A stretch of DNA of 64,000 bases from CAVZMI01 sp050011775 (lineage in GTDB: Bacteria; Bacteroidota; Ignavibacteria; UBA10030; CAVZMI01), in assembly GCA_050011775.1 (NCBI GenBank), contig JBEKIL010000006.1:62001-126000 (forward strand), written 5' to 3'. A program made the position numbers and the translations under genes. Positions 25,572 through 34,178 of this stretch are shown here, in pieces. Position 1 is the stretch's first letter; every line of letters starts with the position of its first letter. The notes below the pieces were generated by a model that saw nothing but the letters and a program-made list of their open reading frames with translations, made no database searches and had not been told where the DNA came from.

Positions 25572-26435
25572 TTAAAAAAGCTCTGATGTCTTTGCGAGAA
25601 GGGCCTTCGCTTTTTGTTTGGCGATCATGTTCGCGAGATTCTGTTCAGGAAGAATATTATCGGGGGCTACTTCAACTTTTTTTAAAAGCGATTCGAACAA
25701 TTCCTGATCCGCAATTCCTACCGCGTAGTACTGGGCATAGAAAACATATGACAAGAGAAACTTCCCGCCGTTGATCGCGAGGCAGCGTTCGAAATACTGC
25801 TTTGCCCGGTCGGGTTTCCCACCCAGCATCTTCGGCGTGACAGCGTCGATTGTCCCATAGAAGGCAAAGGCAAAACCGTTATAGTAGGTCGAATCGTTTT
25901 TTATTACAAAATCCATCATTGCCAGAACCTTGGGGAGATCGATAAGAATTTCCGGATCGTCGATACTGAGCTTGACGAGGCTCCCCCAGGCAGAGGCTCC
26001 CCAGAATATCGCCGGCACAGCGTCTTTCGAGAATGAACCGAGTGCCGCAGTGAAATCATCAAGTGTACCGTTGCGTGCAGTAGCAAATTCTTTATTTTGA
26101 TCAAGAATCCGGAACGCGTAATCACGGCTCCTAGCATAAAAGACCTTGGCCCGCGCAGGGCTCTGATCCTCGACGAACCCCAATGCATAACTGCTGTATC
26201 CCTGAACTCCGATGAATAGAAGATGGTCGTTTTCGGGATCGCCTTTGATCAGGGCATCGATAAGCTTCAAATTTGAGGCAAGGCCCTGTTCGGCCAGCGG
26301 GAGATCGGTTTCTTCATTCATCGCTTCAAAACCGTAATCCATCACACCGCCGACCGACCTGATGGCAAGTTTCTGGATGCTGCAGCCTGCAAAAAGCAGT
26401 AGAAACGGAAAAATATACCAGGATTTCTGTAACAT
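25572..26435 (-). CDS. TRAP-associated TatT-family lipoprotein (TPAT component)
   Basis: 287 aa from the ATG at 26435, giving a clean lipoprotein signal with lipobox FAGC; a 20-residue extension to 26495 is unlikely. The body is alpha-helical with TPR-like repeats and the family-typical segments SYALGFVED, ARSRDYAFRIL, FWGASAWGSLVKLS and YYNGFAFAFYGTIDAVTPKMLGGKPDRAKQ (split here for clarity into its parts). It resembles TatT (Tp0956 of Treponema pallidum), a trimeric TPR lipoprotein that binds the partner substrate protein TatP. It is first in the TRAP operon, just upstream of dctP. Confidence 0.85.
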   Translation of the reverse strand: MLQKSWYIFPFLLLFAGCSIQKLAIRSVGGVMDYGFEAMNEETDLPLAEQGLASNLKLIDALIKGDPENDHLLFIGVQGYSSYALGFVEDQSPARAKVFYARSRDYAFRILDQNKEFATARNGTLDDFTAALGSFSKDAVPAIFWGASAWGSLVKLSIDDPEILIDLPKVLAMMDFVIKNDSTYYNGFAFAFYGTIDAVTPKMLGGKPDRAKQYFERCLAINGGKFLLSYVFYAQYYAVGIADQELFESLLKKVEVAPDNILPEQNLANMIAKQKAKALLAKTSELF

Positions 26436-26494
26436 GATCGCACGAAAAATGTCCCTGATAATATAAGGAATTAAGAGAAAGAAGCAACGGGTCA

Positions 26495-26504
26495 AGTTGC
26501 AACT
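26495..26504. promoter_or_regulatory. 10-bp palindrome in divergent promoter region
   Basis: AGTTGCAACT is a perfect palindrome between the divergent TatT-TRAP operon (start 26435) and the response-regulator gene (start 26581). A shared operator is possible. A chance palindrome of this length is also plausible. Confidence 0.3.
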
Positions 26505-26580
26505 GAGCTTAAATTATTTTAATTTCAACAGATAGAACCCTTTAAAATACTTTTCAAAATGCGGTGACAGGTATATCTTC

Positions 26581-27261
26581 ATGCGTATTCTTATAGTTGA
26601 GGACGAAAAAAAAGTAGCCCGATTCATCCAGCAGGCCCTCGGCGAGGATCATCATACCGTTGATATCGCCTATGACGGTGAACGAGGCGAATTTCTTGCG
26701 TGCAACGAGAACTACGATTTAATTATTCTCGATGTGATGCTGCCGAAGAAAGACGGCTTTGAGGTTTTAGAAGCGATGCGGGAAAAGAAAAATTCAACGC
26801 CGATTTTAATGCTCACTGCAAAGAGTGCTGTTGAAGACCGCGTCCAGGGCCTCGATAAAGGAGCAGACGACTATCTGACGAAGCCATTTGCCGTGGCAGA
26901 ACTCCTGGCACGGGTTCGTTCGCTGCTTCGACGCGGTGCAGTAGAAAAATCAACGGTCCTGAAAGTGGCCGACCTGCTTCTTGATACTGTTGCCCACAAA
27001 GCGAAGCGTCAAGACCGGACAATCGAACTGACGGCAAAAGAATATGCACTGCTCGAGTATTTCATGCGCAATGTCAATAAAGTTTTATCGCGCACCATTA
27101 TTTCAGAGCACATCTGGGATTACAATTTCGATACAGGTACCAACATCATCGATGTGTACATCAACCATCTTCGTAACAAAATCGATGGTGAATTCGACTC
27201 AAAGCTGATTCATACGGTACGCGGTGTTGGATATGTGATGAAGGAAGGTCCTGATGCTTAG
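26581..27261 (+). CDS. OmpR-family response regulator
   Basis: 226 aa. Receiver domain with E7/D8 acidic pair, D51 phospho-acceptor (LDVMLPKKDGF) and K101 (TKPF). Winged-helix domain ends RGVGYVMK. The style (short N-terminus, DNHLRNKID-type recognition region) is that of CusR/CopR/QseB-like regulators. It overlaps the following kinase gene by 8 bp. Divergent from the TRAP operon, so TRAP control is possible but unproven. Confidence 0.95.
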   Translation: MRILIVEDEKKVARFIQQALGEDHHTVDIAYDGERGEFLACNENYDLIILDVMLPKKDGFEVLEAMREKKNSTPILMLTAKSAVEDRVQGLDKGADDYLTKPFAVAELLARVRSLLRRGAVEKSTVLKVADLLLDTVAHKAKRQDRTIELTAKEYALLEYFMRNVNKVLSRTIISEHIWDYNFDTGTNIIDVYINHLRNKIDGEFDSKLIHTVRGVGYVMKEGPDA

Positions 27262-28684
27262 ATCCATCCGGGTCCGATTGACACTCTGGTACACATTTGT
27301 TGTCATCGCGATCCTGTTGACATTCGGTATCACAACTTATTTCTACGTACGCGAGACGCTCCGCGACAATCTCGATCTCTCACTTCGGAATGAAATCGGG
27401 TATCTGAACGATATCATGCAGAAGAAGTATCCGAATCGCGTCCGCCGTATTCCACCCCCCTCCATAGGATCAAAAGATTCATCGGAAATTATCGACGTCA
27501 CCGATCCGACCTGGAAAGAGATTTACGAGCATACGTTGTTGAATCCGCGGAAACAGTTCTTTCAGGTGAGTAATAAAAAAGGGGTGCTGCTATTCCATTC
27601 TCAAACCCTCGGGACCGACACGCTCAAATTTCCGCAGCCGCTGCCGAACGATTATAAGATTCAGGTTGTGACGACTCAAGGGATTCGCAATATCAACCTG
27701 CGTATGGCGGCGGTCAGAACATCAGACTATGTTATTATTGTGGCCTATCCTCTGGCGGAGCTTGGGGAACTTCTTGACAACCTCTTTTCAATTTTTGTAC
27801 TTATCGGACCGGTTGCCGTCATCCTCTCGCTCGCCGGCGGCTGGTTTCTTGCAAATAAATCTCTGCGGCCCGTCGACGAAATCACGACGGCTGCACGTCG
27901 CATTACTGCCGAGAATCTTGAGGAAAAAATTCCTTCGCATGGGATTGATGACGAATTGGGGCGGCTGGTATCTACGTTTAACGATATGATTTCCCGCCTG
28001 CGCGACTCCTTTGAGCAGGTGAAGCAATTTTCGATGGATGCATCGCACGAATTGCGCACACCTCTGACCATCATACGAGGTGAAATCGAGATGGTTCTTC
28101 GCGGCAGGCGATCGCCGGAAGACTATCGTCATGTACTTACAAGCAGTCTCGATGAAATCATGCGAATGGCTTCTATTATTGAGAACCTCCTTACGCTATC
28201 AAAAGCCGAACGCGGGAAAATTGAACTTCACAGGGAACCGCTGCAGCTTGATCAGATCGTACTCGAACTTTTTGAAGATAGCGCCATTCTGGCATCGAAA
28301 AAAAACATCACGGTTGATTTGCATCATGTCGATGAAATCAAGATCAATGGTGATAAAGTCCGCCTGAGACAGCTGCTGTTAAATCTGCTCGACAATGCCA
28401 TCAAGTTCACGCCTGAGAACGGCAGAGTCACGCTTGCCCTTATCCGTCTCAACGGCGAGGCTCAGATCATTGTAGAGGATTCCGGCATCGGAATTCCTGA
28501 AGAGGATTTACCAAGAATTTTCGACAGGTTCTATAGAGTTGAAAAAGGCCGCTCTCGCGAGATGGGCGGAAGCGGACTCGGATTAGCCATCGCGCAGTGG
28601 GTGGTCCAGGCCCACGATGGCTCGATCGAAGTTCATAGCCAACCCCATAAAGGAACTACATTTACGGTCCATCTTCCCTGTTGA
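27254..28684 (+). CDS. HAMP-containing sensor histidine kinase
   Basis: 476 aa. Membrane helices at about 9-30 and 174-197 flank a periplasmic sensor domain of about 140 residues. HAMP about 200-250, HisKA with H265 (DASHELRTPL), HATPase with LLDNAIKFT, DSGIGIP and GSGLGLAI. Classic OmpR-type partner kinase, coupled to the regulator by an 8-bp overlap. Metal or envelope stress are common signals for this architecture. Nothing here identifies it. Confidence 0.95.
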   Translation: MLRSIRVRLTLWYTFVVIAILLTFGITTYFYVRETLRDNLDLSLRNEIGYLNDIMQKKYPNRVRRIPPPSIGSKDSSEIIDVTDPTWKEIYEHTLLNPRKQFFQVSNKKGVLLFHSQTLGTDTLKFPQPLPNDYKIQVVTTQGIRNINLRMAAVRTSDYVIIVAYPLAELGELLDNLFSIFVLIGPVAVILSLAGGWFLANKSLRPVDEITTAARRITAENLEEKIPSHGIDDELGRLVSTFNDMISRLRDSFEQVKQFSMDASHELRTPLTIIRGEIEMVLRGRRSPEDYRHVLTSSLDEIMRMASIIENLLTLSKAERGKIELHREPLQLDQIVLELFEDSAILASKKNITVDLHHVDEIKINGDKVRLRQLLLNLLDNAIKFTPENGRVTLALIRLNGEAQIIVEDSGIGIPEEDLPRIFDRFYRVEKGRSREMGGSGLGLAIAQWVVQAHDGSIEVHSQPHKGTTFTVHLPC

Positions 28685-29113
28685 TTTCTTCTCATGGTTT
28701 TTTGGATCGATTGATCCTCGGATTTCCTTTGAAAATCCCATGAGGTCGCCTTATTATTATTTTGATTCCAATATATTTGAATTCAATATTCCCGAAGCCA
28801 GTGGGAGCGGCACTTGGTCGGACGCTCTGAACAAAGGCTCAGAATAGGCGGGCGAACCCGGCCAAGGATGCCTTATTTTCCATCATACACAGGGAAACTT
28901 TTTGTATATACACGCATCTATTGTATGAGAAGAAAAACCTTAATTCAATTAAAAAATGATTGCTTTTTTAAAAAAAGGTCATACATTATATGTTTCAAGG
29001 TTTCTTTTGCGCTGACGGATACAGGTTTTCCCCGAGAATTACCTCTGGTACATGTACTCTGGTACAGACGCTGAACCTCGATAATCCCATAAACATCACA
29101 CAGGTACAGGACT
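28685..29113. other. 429-bp intergenic stretch
   Basis: No credible gene: a frame at 28814-29074 lacks a ribosome site. It holds the possible structured RNA at 28809-28872, AT-rich sequence around 28940-28980, and, 48-71 bp before the STAS gene, a 10-bp direct repeat CTCTGGTACA (29043 and 29057) overlapping the palindrome GTACATGTAC (29048-29057). Confidence 0.6.
28809..28872 (+). ncRNA. possible three-way-junction structured RNA
   Basis: Closing stem GGCA+CTTGG (28809-28817) pairs with CCAAG+TGCC (28862-28872, with a GA bulge). It encloses two hairpins, TCTGA/TCAGA (28826-28843) and CGGG-CGAA-CCCG (28849-28860). It is followed by TTATTTT. I do not recognise a riboswitch class. It could be a complex terminator for the kinase gene or a leader or small RNA. 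Pairing was found by eye. Confidence 0.35.
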
Positions 29114-29461
29114 ATGGCTCTGAAGATTACAAACCTGAGCAGTGGTAATATCATGCTTATTGAACCGAAGGGTTCTCTCATCGGCGGTGACGAGACTGAT
29201 GACATTAAAAACACTATCACGAAGCTTCTTCAGGATGGAAACAGGAAGCTCATCGTCGACTTAGGCAATGTTGATTACCTCAACAGCACAGCGCTTGGCG
29301 TTCTTGTCTCCGGACATACCAGCTACTCGAAGAGCGGTGGAAAAATCAAGCTGTGCAATGTGAACAAAAACATTCAAAACATTTTTGTCATTACAAAGCT
29401 GACGCTTGTGTTTGATGTTTTTGAGAGTCAGAAAGAGGCAATAGCAAGTTTCGCTTTATAG
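29114..29461 (+). CDS. STAS-domain anti-sigma-factor antagonist
   Basis: 115 aa, a single STAS domain. The phosphorylatable Ser lies in DYLNSTALGVLVSG (about residues 55-68), which matches SpoIIAA/RsbV-type antagonists. It is highly similar to the second STAS protein at 54898. No anti-sigma kinase (RsbW) or PP2C phosphatase gene is near either copy. It precedes the exb/tonB genes by 87 bp. Confidence 0.9.
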   Translation: MALKITNLSSGNIMLIEPKGSLIGGDETDDIKNTITKLLQDGNRKLIVDLGNVDYLNSTALGVLVSGHTSYSKSGGKIKLCNVNKNIQNIFVITKLTLVFDVFESQKEAIASFAL

Positions 29462-29548
29462 CACAACGATGGGTCTATAAATGTAGACTAAATGACAATC
29501 AAATAACACAATATATTATCCTACTTAACTTGGAGGAGTACTACATCA

Positions 29549-30295
29549 ATGAAACAATCATTCTTTATCGGGGCACTGCTGATCATCGCAGTATCTGTGT
29601 CGGTTCTCATCTACGTTTTTATTTTCGGCGCAGAAGGTGACGCGTACGGCCTGCGATTCATCTATTTGGGAGGCTTCCTTGTACCGATTCTGATGTCGTT
29701 GTTGATCATGGTCGTGACATTCATCGTCGAACGTTACTTATCGCTAAGAAGAGCCAATGGAAAAGGTCCAATCACCATGTTTCTTAAGAACATGGAAAAG
29801 AGTTTGATGGATGGCAAAGTTGACGGCGCCATCGATATTTGTAACAAGCAGCGCGGTTCATGCGCAAATGTCATACGCTCTGGTCTCGAGCGCTACAAAC
29901 AGATTGCCGGCGATTCGAAACTTGCCGCTGAAAAACAGATGGCTGAAGTCCAGCGTGCAATCGAGGAAGCCATGATGCTTGAGACACCACTTCTTGAAAA
30001 GAACCTGATCGCATTATCCACGATCGCATCGATTTCAACCATGATAGGTCTGCTGGGCGCCGTGATCGGAATGATCCGGTCGTTCGGCGCATTGGGTGCG
30101 CAAGGCGCAGTCGATGCCGCTCAGCTTTCAATAGGCATTTCCGAAGCTTTGATTAACACCGCCATCGGTCTTATCGTTGCCATTACCGGAATTGTCTCAT
30201 ATAACTACTTTGTAAACAAGGTCGACAGCTTTACCTATATGATCGATGAAGCAACATTCAATGTGATCCAAATTCTTACATCACGTTCAAAATAA
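29549..30295 (+). CDS. exbB: ExbB/TolQ/MotA-family proton-channel protein
   Basis: 248 aa. Three membrane helices: an N-terminal pair (about 5-27, 40-62) and a C-terminal pair of segments in the conserved channel region (ALSTIASISTMIGLLGAVIG near 155-174, and INTAIGLIVAITGIVSYNYF near 210-230). It forms the pentameric proton channel with ExbD that powers TonB. Strong GGAGGA ribosome site. First of an exbB-exbD-exbD-tonB-tonB set. Confidence 0.93.
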   Translation: MKQSFFIGALLIIAVSVSVLIYVFIFGAEGDAYGLRFIYLGGFLVPILMSLLIMVVTFIVERYLSLRRANGKGPITMFLKNMEKSLMDGKVDGAIDICNKQRGSCANVIRSGLERYKQIAGDSKLAAEKQMAEVQRAIEEAMMLETPLLEKNLIALSTIASISTMIGLLGAVIGMIRSFGALGAQGAVDAAQLSIGISEALINTAIGLIVAITGIVSYNYFVNKVDSFTYMIDEATFNVIQILTSRSK

Positions 30296-30316
30296 TATCG
30301 AGTGAGGGACGGTTGT

Positions 30317-30787
30317 ATGCCAAAAATTAAACCAAAACGGCTAGGCGTAGCGATCGATATGACACCGATGGTGGACGTGGCATTCCTGCTGCTTACTTTC
30401 TTCATGCTCGCATCGAACTTCCGCCCTGCAGAAGAGGTACAGATCGCACTGCCCAGCTCTACGTCGGATATCAAACTGCCGGAGTCCGATGTTCTGACAA
30501 TTAACGTTGCGAAAGACGGCCGCCTGTTCGTCGGCACCGATCGTGTTCCATTAATGGTCAAGTTGTTCGGCGAAAAAGCCAAATTCAAGGCGAGCTGGCC
30601 GGTACCGAAAGAAAGACTTGCTTCAACGCTTGTCAGCGCCCGTATCAGTAATCCAAAAATTCGTACAGTAATTAAAGGGGACGCCGAGACAAGTTACGGT
30701 AATGTACAGGATGTAATGGATGTGCTCCAGAAAATCAATATTACGCGTTTCAACCTCGTCACAGAGTTGAAGCGACAGGCAAAATGA
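30317..30787 (+). CDS. exbD: ExbD/TolR-family protein (copy 1)
   Basis: 156 aa from the ATG at 30317, which has GAGGGACGG upstream; a GTG 5 codons earlier is less likely. One membrane helix (about 18-38) carries the essential Asp of the IDMTPMVDVAFLLLTFFM motif. The periplasmic C-terminal domain ends VMDVLQKINITRFNLVTE. Works with ExbB to harvest the proton gradient. Confidence 0.93.
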   Translation: MPKIKPKRLGVAIDMTPMVDVAFLLLTFFMLASNFRPAEEVQIALPSSTSDIKLPESDVLTINVAKDGRLFVGTDRVPLMVKLFGEKAKFKASWPVPKERLASTLVSARISNPKIRTVIKGDAETSYGNVQDVMDVLQKINITRFNLVTELKRQAK

Positions 30788-30821
30788 TCGAACACTAAAA
30801 TCAATGATGGGAGTATAATAC

Positions 30822-31322
30822 ATGGCTGCTGTAGATACCCCGCAACGCGGGGGTGGTGGTCGACATAAGAAGAAGCATAAATCGAAGAAACGACTCGGCG
30901 TCCGTATCGACATGACGCCGATGGTCGATGTCGCATTCTTGCTGCTGACATTCTTTATTCTGACTACGACCTTTAGTAAGCCGCAGGCGATGGAAATTAA
31001 CCTTCCCCCTGACAATAAGGTGAAGGTGGAAACCGCCGAGTCAAACCTTCTCACTATCAGGGTTAACGAGAAAGGTAATATTTTTAAAAATTACGGAATT
31101 GATCAACCTGAGAAGGTTACAATGGATGATTTGCATACCTTCCTGCCAGAACAGATCAAAGAGAAACCTAAGTTGACAATTCTTATAAAAGTCGATCGGA
31201 AAGCAGTATATCATATGACGGTTGACATTCTCGACGAACTACAAATAGCTAAAATCAATCGGTTTAGCCTCCAACCATTAACTGAAGAGGATTTAAAACT
31301 CCTCTCCAGGATTGCAGGATAG
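30822..31322 (+). CDS. exbD: ExbD/TolR-family protein (copy 2)
   Basis: 166 aa. A longer Gly/His/Lys-rich cytoplasmic N-terminus (about 24 residues) than copy 1, then the same Asp-bearing helix IDMTPMVDVAFLLLTFFI and a periplasmic domain ending DELQIAKINRFSL. Tandem exbD pairs are common in Bacteroidota-like lineages and allow heterodimers in the ExbD pair inside the ExbB pentamer. Confidence 0.93.
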   Translation: MAAVDTPQRGGGGRHKKKHKSKKRLGVRIDMTPMVDVAFLLLTFFILTTTFSKPQAMEINLPPDNKVKVETAESNLLTIRVNEKGNIFKNYGIDQPEKVTMDDLHTFLPEQIKEKPKLTILIKVDRKAVYHMTVDILDELQIAKINRFSLQPLTEEDLKLLSRIAG

Positions 31323-31336
31323 GGGGTGAATTTATC

Positions 31337-32068
31337 ATGACAGTCCAACAAGCTGTATTAAAAATGGAATTGTACGGTGCTTTTGAGCTTAAGGCCCTTT
31401 ATAAAAAACACCTATCCTTTGGATTAATCTTTTCAGTTTCAATGCTGTTAATCGGGATCGCTGTATATTTTGTCGTCACGAAGGTAAATGAAGAAGAAGA
31501 GACAATTCCTGTCGTCCGGATCATTAATTATACCGAACTTGGTCCGCCTCCTTCCATCGCACAGGCACCTGCGCAGGTTGCCGTCAATGCACCGGTGGCC
31601 CGTCCCACGGTTGGTGTTCCGGTTCCCGTTCCCGATGCGGAAGTTTCACCAGACCAGACAATTTCGACACAGGCGGAACTCTCGCGTCAACAGGCCCCGG
31701 CAGTCGAGCAAGGTGGAGGGGGAGGAACCGAGATCCAGATTAAGGAGGATATAAAGGTTGAGGATGAACCGGACATCAACGCATTCATTCCTGTCGAGAA
31801 ATATCCATCACCCGTTAAGACGGTTCAACCGACGTATCCTGAAATTGCAAAACGGGCCGGCGTTGAAGGAAAAGTATACGTGAAAGCCCTGATCGATAAA
31901 GAAGGAAAAGTGAAGAAAGCCGTCATATACAAGAGCGATGCAGAAGTTTTCAACCAGTCGTCTCTCGATGCCACATACCAATGGATTTTTACGCCGGCAA
32001 TAATGAATAACGGTCCCGTTTCGGTCTGGGTTGTGGTACCGTACAATTTTCAGTTGAAAAAACAGTAA
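31337..32068 (+). CDS. tonB: TonB-family energy transducer (copy 1)
   Basis: 243 aa. A cytoplasmic N-terminus with YGAFELKALYKKHLSFGL at 13-30, one membrane helix (about 31-50), a Pro/Ala/Val-rich periplasmic linker (about 70-150) and a C-terminal TonB domain (about 165-243; PTYPEIAKRAGVEGKVYVKA, then SLDATYQWIFTPA). The unusual N-terminal motif is repeated at the same residues in copy 2. Likely transmits ExbBD energy to outer-membrane receptors. Confidence 0.92.
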   Translation: MTVQQAVLKMELYGAFELKALYKKHLSFGLIFSVSMLLIGIAVYFVVTKVNEEEETIPVVRIINYTELGPPPSIAQAPAQVAVNAPVARPTVGVPVPVPDAEVSPDQTISTQAELSRQQAPAVEQGGGGGTEIQIKEDIKVEDEPDINAFIPVEKYPSPVKTVQPTYPEIAKRAGVEGKVYVKALIDKEGKVKKAVIYKSDAEVFNQSSLDATYQWIFTPAIMNNGPVSVWVVVPYNFQLKKQ

Positions 32069-32084
32069 TGTATAACATAGACTT

Positions 32085-32113
32085 CACCGGTACCAGCTTT
32101 GCAGGTACCGGTG
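32085..32113. promoter_or_regulatory. strong stem-loop between the two tonB genes
   Basis: Perfect 10-bp arms CACCGGTACC (32085-32094) and GGTACCGGTG (32104-32113) around a 9-nt loop. No T-run follows, so it is not a typical terminator. It may stabilise the upstream exb/tonB message or bind a regulator. The remaining 150 bp to the next gene hold only a 7-codon frame (32166). Confidence 0.5.
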
Positions 32114-32263
32114 GGGTCCAGGGTGTGTTCCATGATTGCGTTATGCTCAATAAAAAACTCCAAATGGAGGAGAAAAAATTTAAGTAAGAGGATTTACCGG
32201 TTCCACCTGCTTTAGGCTTACACCATACCCGAGCTATAACATCAGGAAGGAGGTGTTAGCGTC

Positions 32264-32983
32264 ATGGCAGCACAATTAGCAACGGCCGTCACTCGTCCCT
32301 ATGGTGCACACGAAATAAAGCTTCTCTATAATCAGTACCTCTCGTTTGGACTCAGCTTCGGAATAGGATTGATTCTTTTCTGCACAGGGATTGCCTTTGG
32401 CATACATCTAATCCAGAAGACCGGATCTCCAGGGCGAGATCCGATCATCATCCGGGATGATATTATTGTTCCGCCTCGAATTATAAATACACAAATACGA
32501 CCTGTGGATATACCCCGATTGACCGATAGACCGAAGAATGGTGTGCCGACTGCGGTGCCTGATGACCAGGTAGATCCCAATCAAACCATTCCATCACAGG
32601 ACGATCTCTCAAGAGATCCCGGTACGGTTCTGGATGGTCATCAAGGTGATATTATTGTTATACCGACGAAACCGACGGATGAGAATGAAACCGATGTACC
32701 CGACTGGAGGCCTGTCGAACAGGAACCTAAACTTATCTATACTATTCCGCCGGTTTATCCTGAGATTGCCAGGCGATCTATGATCGAGGGGGAAGTTATT
32801 ATTAAAGCATTAGTTGATAAGGAAGGAAAAATAAAAAAAACCATCGTTGTTTTGACGAGCAATGAAATTTTTAATCAGTCTGCAATCGATGCCGTCATGC
32901 AATATCGATTTACACCGGCAATGATGAACAACGGCCCGGTCCCGGCGTGGGTTAAAATACCATTCAAATATAAACTTCAATAA
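32264..32983 (+). CDS. tonB: TonB-family energy transducer (copy 2)
   Basis: 239 aa. N-terminal motif YGAHEIKLLYNQYLSFGL (13-30), one membrane helix (about 31-50), a linker with Asp/Pro-rich segments, and a C-terminal TonB domain (PPVYPEIARRSMIEGEVIIK, then AIDAVMQYRFTPAMMNNGPV). AGGAGG ribosome site. A paralogue of copy 1 by tandem duplication; the linker has diverged most. Confidence 0.92.
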   Translation: MAAQLATAVTRPYGAHEIKLLYNQYLSFGLSFGIGLILFCTGIAFGIHLIQKTGSPGRDPIIIRDDIIVPPRIINTQIRPVDIPRLTDRPKNGVPTAVPDDQVDPNQTIPSQDDLSRDPGTVLDGHQGDIIVIPTKPTDENETDVPDWRPVEQEPKLIYTIPPVYPEIARRSMIEGEVIIKALVDKEGKIKKTIVVLTSNEIFNQSAIDAVMQYRFTPAMMNNGPVPAWVKIPFKYKLQ

Positions 32984-32991
32984 TATCATAT

Positions 32992-33198
32992 ATGTATACG
33001 GAGAGAGCAAAGCCCGTTAGGTGGCTGAAAATCATCAATTACTCAATCGCAATACTGTTCGCAATCCTTGGAATATCGGTGCTTATTGGTTATCCGATAA
33101 AGCTTCCAGGTGAATTACGTTGGCTGCTGGGTACTGTGTTACTTTTATGGGCTCTCTACCGTGGAATTGCAACACGGACAAAATTTCCAATATCATAA
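32992..33198 (+). CDS. small two-helix membrane protein
   Basis: 68 aa with two hydrophobic helices (about 13-33 and 42-58) and basic ends. It follows tonB copy 2 by 8 bp and ends 14 bp before the PstS-like gene. No clear Shine-Dalgarno. Unrecognised; possibly an accessory of the TonB/PstS-like set. Confidence 0.6.
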   Translation: MYTERAKPVRWLKIINYSIAILFAILGISVLIGYPIKLPGELRWLLGTVLLLWALYRGIATRTKFPIS

Positions 33199-33212
33199 CG
33201 GGGAGAATTGAT

Positions 33213-34142
33213 ATGAACGGGCACGGAACATGGTGGTTTTTTTTGATCGTTTCTTCACTCCTACTTTTAGGCTGCGGAAAAGAGCGCAAGGAGACATATT
33301 CAAGTGGTGAGGCAACTATTTTTGTTTCGGAATCAATATTGCCGATGATGGAACAGCAGGTACGCGATTTTCAGAAAGTCTATCCGAAGGCAAAAATCAA
33401 TCTCAGAGCAACCACGGACCGCGATGCAATTGTCCGATTGCTTAACGGTGAAACAAAACTGGCAATTGTGGCACGCGATCTTAATCCTGAAGAACAGCTC
33501 GTGATCCGACAGAACAAAATTACCGTCAACTCAATTCGTTTCGGCATAGATGCCATTGCGGTAATCGTAAACGAAAAGAGTGCGCTTGATTCACTGACGA
33601 CACAGCAAATTACCGCGATGTTCAGAGGAAAAACAACCGAATGGAAGCGGATCCAACCGAATCTCACCGGGCATATTTCCCACGCCATAACCGGAGTCAA
33701 TACTGCGACATACGAAATCCTCACACGAACGCTGTTGAACGGTCAAACAACTAATTGCACCCTTATCCCTTGTACCACCAGTACCCAGGTGATTAAATAT
33801 GTTGAGGAGAATCAAAATGCCGTTGGTTATGTGGGAATAAACTGGCTCACCGGAACCGAGCATCACTATGTTAAAGAATTAAAAATCGGGGATGCAACCG
33901 TTTCATATGATTCGGTGTCAAATTCTCGGACCCTCTTCCCATACCAGTTTTATCTATGGAAAAGGGTCTATCCCTTCACAAGGGATCTCTTTGCCCTATC
34001 AACTGATACGGATGCTGGATTACCAGCCGGATTTACCGTATATTTAATGAACGCTCCCGGACAGAAGACGGTCCTGAATGCAGGCATGGTTCCCGGCAAT
34101 TCACGGATGCCAATTACACTGGTTCCTGCCGGATCGCGATAA
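33213..34142 (+). CDS. PstS-like phosphate-type substrate-binding lipoprotein
   Basis: 309 aa from the ATG at 33213 (GGGGAG upstream); a 31-residue longer frame overlaps the small membrane protein and is rejected. Signal with lipobox LLLGC. The body is a PBP-like type-2 domain: ATIFVSESILPMMEQQVRDF, NGETKLAIVARDLNPEE, LTTQQITAMFRGKTTEW and a closing VPLNAGMV-like strand. It resembles PstS but no pst permease genes are here. In exb/tonB clusters such proteins are often found without a known ligand. Confidence 0.85.
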   Translation: MNGHGTWWFFLIVSSLLLLGCGKERKETYSSGEATIFVSESILPMMEQQVRDFQKVYPKAKINLRATTDRDAIVRLLNGETKLAIVARDLNPEEQLVIRQNKITVNSIRFGIDAIAVIVNEKSALDSLTTQQITAMFRGKTTEWKRIQPNLTGHISHAITGVNTATYEILTRTLLNGQTTNCTLIPCTTSTQVIKYVEENQNAVGYVGINWLTGTEHHYVKELKIGDATVSYDSVSNSRTLFPYQFYLWKRVYPFTRDLFALSTDTDAGLPAGFTVYLMNAPGQKTVLNAGMVPGNSRMPITLVPAGSR

Positions 34143-34178
34143 GCTGAATCAAATATCTTCATCAGTAGAAGGAGAACT

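Noticed and set aside
28814..29074. 86-aa plus-strand frame before the STAS gene
   Set aside because: No ribosome site, composition unlike protein, and it overlaps the structured RNA candidate.
29487..29510. A further TGACA-like pair upstream of exbB as a third Pho-box site
   Set aside because: Only one weak pair with mismatches and no third repeat; not comparable with sites A and B.
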